From the NCBI GenBank assembly GCA_023436025.1, contig JAEZKX010000429.1, positions 1-14,984 of the forward strand: a DNA stretch of 14,984 nucleotides, read 5' to 3'. The stretch comes from Pseudomonadota bacterium (lineage in GTDB: Bacteria > Pseudomonadota > Gammaproteobacteria > Burkholderiales > Burkholderiaceae_C). The notes under the pieces are model-generated. The model was not told the DNA's origin. It did no database searches and saw nothing but the letters and a program-made list of their open reading frames with translations. The position numbers and the translations under genes are program-made. This document shows positions 14,116 to 14,984 of this stretch, in pieces. Positions within the stretch are counted from its first letter, which is position 1; the number at the start of each line of letters is the position of its first letter.

Positions 14116-14984
14116 ATGAAGATTGCCGCTTACCGCCACCAGGGCCAGCCCGGTGTCGGCCGTGTCACCGCCGATGGCCGCCAGGTCGAGCCCTTCGCGC
14201 TCTCGGCGGCCGAGCTTGCGCTGGGCGCGCTGCCCCTGGTGGAGGCCGCCGCGGCCGGCGAGCCGCTGCCCGCCACAGGCGCCGCCATCGCGCTCGACCA
14301 GGTACAGCTGCTCGCCCCCATTCCGCGCCCGCGCCGCAACATCTTCTGCGTGGGCAAGAACTACCACGCGCACGCCAAGGAGTTCGCCGGCAGCGGCTTC
14401 GACTCCAGCGCCAAGTCCGGCGGCGACATCCCGCAGGCGCCCATCGTCTTCTCCAAGGTGCCCGAGTGCGTGGTCGGCCCCAGCGACGACATCCTGATGC
14501 CGGCGGTGTCCGAGGCGATCGACTACGAAGCCGAACTGGCCGTCATCATTGGCCGCGGCGGCAAGGGCATCTCCCGGGCCGACGCCATGCACCACGTGTG
14601 GGGCTACACCATCGTCAACGACGTGACGGCGCGCGACTGGCAGGGCCGCCACTCGCAGTGGCTGCTGGGCAAGTCCTTCGACACCTTCTGCCCCATGGGC
14701 CCGTGGATCGTCACGGCCGACGAGCTGGACGGCCAGGCGACGCAGGTGAAGTGCTGGGTCAACGGCGAGCTGCGCCAGGACGCCAACACCCGCGACTTCA
14801 TCTTCGACATCCCCACCGTGATCGAATGCATCTCGGCGGGCATCACGCTGTACCCCGGCGACATCATCGCCACCGGCACCCCGGTGGGCGTCGGCATCGG
14901 CTTCAAGCCGCCCAAGTACCTGAAGTCCGGCGACGTGGTGAAAGTCGCCATCGACGGCATCGGCGCGATCGAGAACGCGCTGCG
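14116..14984 (+). CDS. Fumarylacetoacetate hydrolase family protein (3' end cut)
   Basis: This gene runs off the right edge after 289 complete codons. The family is usually about 280-295 residues, so only the last few residues are likely missing. FAH-family enzymes are metal-dependent and cleave or isomerise beta-diketo or oxo acids (fumarylpyruvate/acylpyruvate hydrolases, hydroxyhepta-dienedioate isomerase). Seen here are the loop FCVGKNYHAHAKEF (77-90), the metal-ligand strand DYEAELAVIIG (136-146), GYTIVNDVTARDWQ (163-176), LGKSFDTFCPMGPWI and TGTPVGVGIG. GAGGAG lies at good distance before the ATG. The gene is divergent from the Bug receptor, suggesting a shared catabolic role for a carboxylate. 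Substrate cannot be assigned from motifs alone. Confidence 0.92.
   Translation, partial: MKIAAYRHQGQPGVGRVTADGRQVEPFALSAAELALGALPLVEAAAAGEPLPATGAAIALDQVQLLAPIPRPRRNIFCVGKNYHAHAKEFAGSGFDSSAKSGGDIPQAPIVFSKVPECVVGPSDDILMPAVSEAIDYEAELAVIIGRGGKGISRADAMHHVWGYTIVNDVTARDWQGRHSQWLLGKSFDTFCPMGPWIVTADELDGQATQVKCWVNGELRQDANTRDFIFDIPTVIECISAGITLYPGDIIATGTPVGVGIGFKPPKYLKSGDVVKVAIDGIGAIENAL

Noticed and set aside
12973..14652. A 559-codon minus-strand frame spanning the receptor gene and the FAH-family gene
   Set aside because: It is out of frame with the true receptor (13080-14045), and its first part is antisense to the FAH-family gene; product lacks family motifs.

Overview
The window reads as chromosomal DNA of a high-GC betaproteobacterium, most likely Comamonadaceae-like (Ramlibacter/Variovorax type). 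This is inferred from very GC-rich codon third positions, an orphan Bug/TctC-type periplasmic receptor, a small DUF4148-like secreted protein, and a branched-chain-type ABC transporter tied to an acyl-CoA ligase. No rRNA, tRNA, CRISPR array, transposase, integrase or phage gene is visible, and no gene is frameshifted. The first and last genes lie near the edges: the right-hand gene is cut by the window end just before its stop, and the left transport operon may continue beyond base 1.

Bases 97-6291 (minus strand) hold a five-gene operon read right to left: an AMP-forming acyl-CoA ligase, the ABC ATPase LivG, the permeases LivH and LivM, and a type-I periplasmic binding protein. The ligase and livG overlap by ATGA. 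The other gaps are 46, 23 and 37 bases. The usual second ATPase (LivF) is absent and may lie left of the window. A Crp/Fnr-type regulator is transcribed divergently from base 6415, and a small dyad sits in the shared promoter region. The layout suggests a system that imports a carboxylic acid and activates it to a CoA thioester, under local control by the regulator.

Bases 7126-8081 contain a conspicuous nested inverted/direct repeat followed by an RluF-like 23S rRNA pseudouridine synthase. Bases 8201-10242 encode an OmpR-type response regulator and its membrane histidine kinase, overlapping by ATGA. They are followed by a small exported DUF4148-like protein and a strong intrinsic terminator. 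Direct repeats with 11-base periodicity stand at the same distance (10 bases) from a -10-like hexamer in front of both the response regulator and the small protein. This suggests autoregulation and direct control of the small protein by this two-component system.

Bases 10733-10921 (minus) carry a short unrecognised ORF with strongly coding-like codon use. htpG (Hsp90) follows at 11079-12992, preceded by a good heat-shock sigma-32 promoter match. A hairpin separates it from a convergent Bug/TctC solute-binding protein gene, which is divergent from a fumarylacetoacetate-hydrolase-family gene cut by the right edge. Most of the window is recognisable metabolism, transport and housekeeping. The parts most worth following up are the two-component regulon sites, the nested repeat at 7137-7263 and the ligase/transporter/regulator unit.
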